Assembly: GCF_010093815.1 (NCBI RefSeq)
Contig: NW_022985557.1
Location: 806,001-870,000 of the forward strand
Origin: Pseudovirgaria hyperparasitica
Taxonomy: Eukaryota > Ascomycota > Dothideomycetes > Acrospermales > Acrospermaceae
DNA length: 64,000 nt
Direction of reading: 5' to 3'
The notes beneath the pieces were generated by a model. That model searched no databases. It worked only from the letters and a program-made list of their open reading frames with translations, and was not told where the DNA came from. Position 1 is the first letter of the stretch, and the number at the start of each line of letters is the position of its first letter. Positions 63,584 to 64,000 of this stretch are shown here, in pieces. Both the position numbers and the translations under genes were made by a program.

Positions 63584-64000
63584 CCAGGAACGCAGACAGG
63601 GCAGGCATGTGTATCATAGGGGGAGTGTGTAAGGGCAAACAGTGAGAAGCTGGAGAGCTGAAGCAGGGGAGGATACGAGGCGTGGTGTTGTGCAGGGAGG
63701 GGTGTTCATGGATGGATGGGATGGAATGACAGACGGGAGAGTGTGGTGGCACGGCAGGCTTCTGGAAGAGAGAGGTGATTTATTGATGGGATTCGTGGAG
63801 TGTATTTGTCGGTGGAGTGAGTACAGGAGATGGATGGATGGATAGAAGTGAATAGTTGAATAATAATCAATCAACATCAAACATGGATGATGAAACATGG
63901 ATGATGACTCTGATTGTTCGTTGAAACCTGAGGCAGCCAAGAATGACGGAACGACGCCAAGACCGGGACGATTATGTAATACGTCATCTCTGCGCTGTGT

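Larger units (their letters stand above)
61582..64000. other. Non-coding region rich in simple repeats
   Basis: The last 2.4 kb hold no convincing gene. Open frames of 60-145 codons exist, but they coincide with microsatellites and their products are low-complexity. Base composition is G-rich on the plus strand. The next gene presumably lies beyond the window. Confidence 0.55.

Overview
The window looks like chromosomal DNA of a filamentous ascomycete (Pezizomycotina; a Dothideomycete is my guess, from general gene style only). Supporting signs are short introns (about 48-84 nt, one near 139 nt) with GTAAGT/GTACGT-type donors and CTAAC/CTGAC-like branch sites, a Zn2Cys6 regulator, a TOK1-type potassium channel, several F-box proteins, very long disordered proteins, and moderately spaced genes on both strands. 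I see no rRNA, tRNA, CRISPR array or intact transposon. All splice models are read by eye from frame continuity, splice consensus and family knowledge.

1-9.7 kb holds mostly housekeeping genes: a 5'-truncated disordered protein, cytosolic aspartyl-tRNA synthetase, an F-box protein, exosome subunit Rrp40 and ribosome-associated Hsp70 Ssz1 (the last two on a shared 206-bp divergent promoter), and a GNAT acetyltransferase. 9.7-21.5 kb is gene-poor: a possible kinase relic, a secreted Vps62-like protein, a large F-box protein, a small basic two-exon gene (17.8-18.2 kb), and a CE2-type SGNH esterase.

21.5-33.9 kb is a probable sugar-catabolic cluster: Zn2Cys6 regulator, GH32 beta-fructosidase/fructosyltransferase without signal peptide, sugar-porter MFS, GH13 alpha-glucosidase without signal peptide, and a second MFS-like transporter. 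The logic would be import of an intact alpha-glucoside or sucrose-type sugar followed by intracellular cleavage. 34-41 kb is an accessory stretch with a small Cys-containing protein, a decayed coding relic, and a convergent pair of small genes (38.1-39.7 kb) whose C-termini share the same C-x3-H-x5-C-x2-C module. I regard this pair as the most novel item.

41.5-51.8 kb encodes two very long, mostly disordered proteins on the minus strand. 52.8-61.6 kb holds the Golgi SNARE Sed5, another F-box protein, the TOK1 potassium channel and a divergent Ded1-like DEAD-box helicase. The last 2.4 kb is non-coding and dense in microsatellites. Several genes show a marked switch from C-rich 5' halves to G-rich 3' halves on the coding strand.
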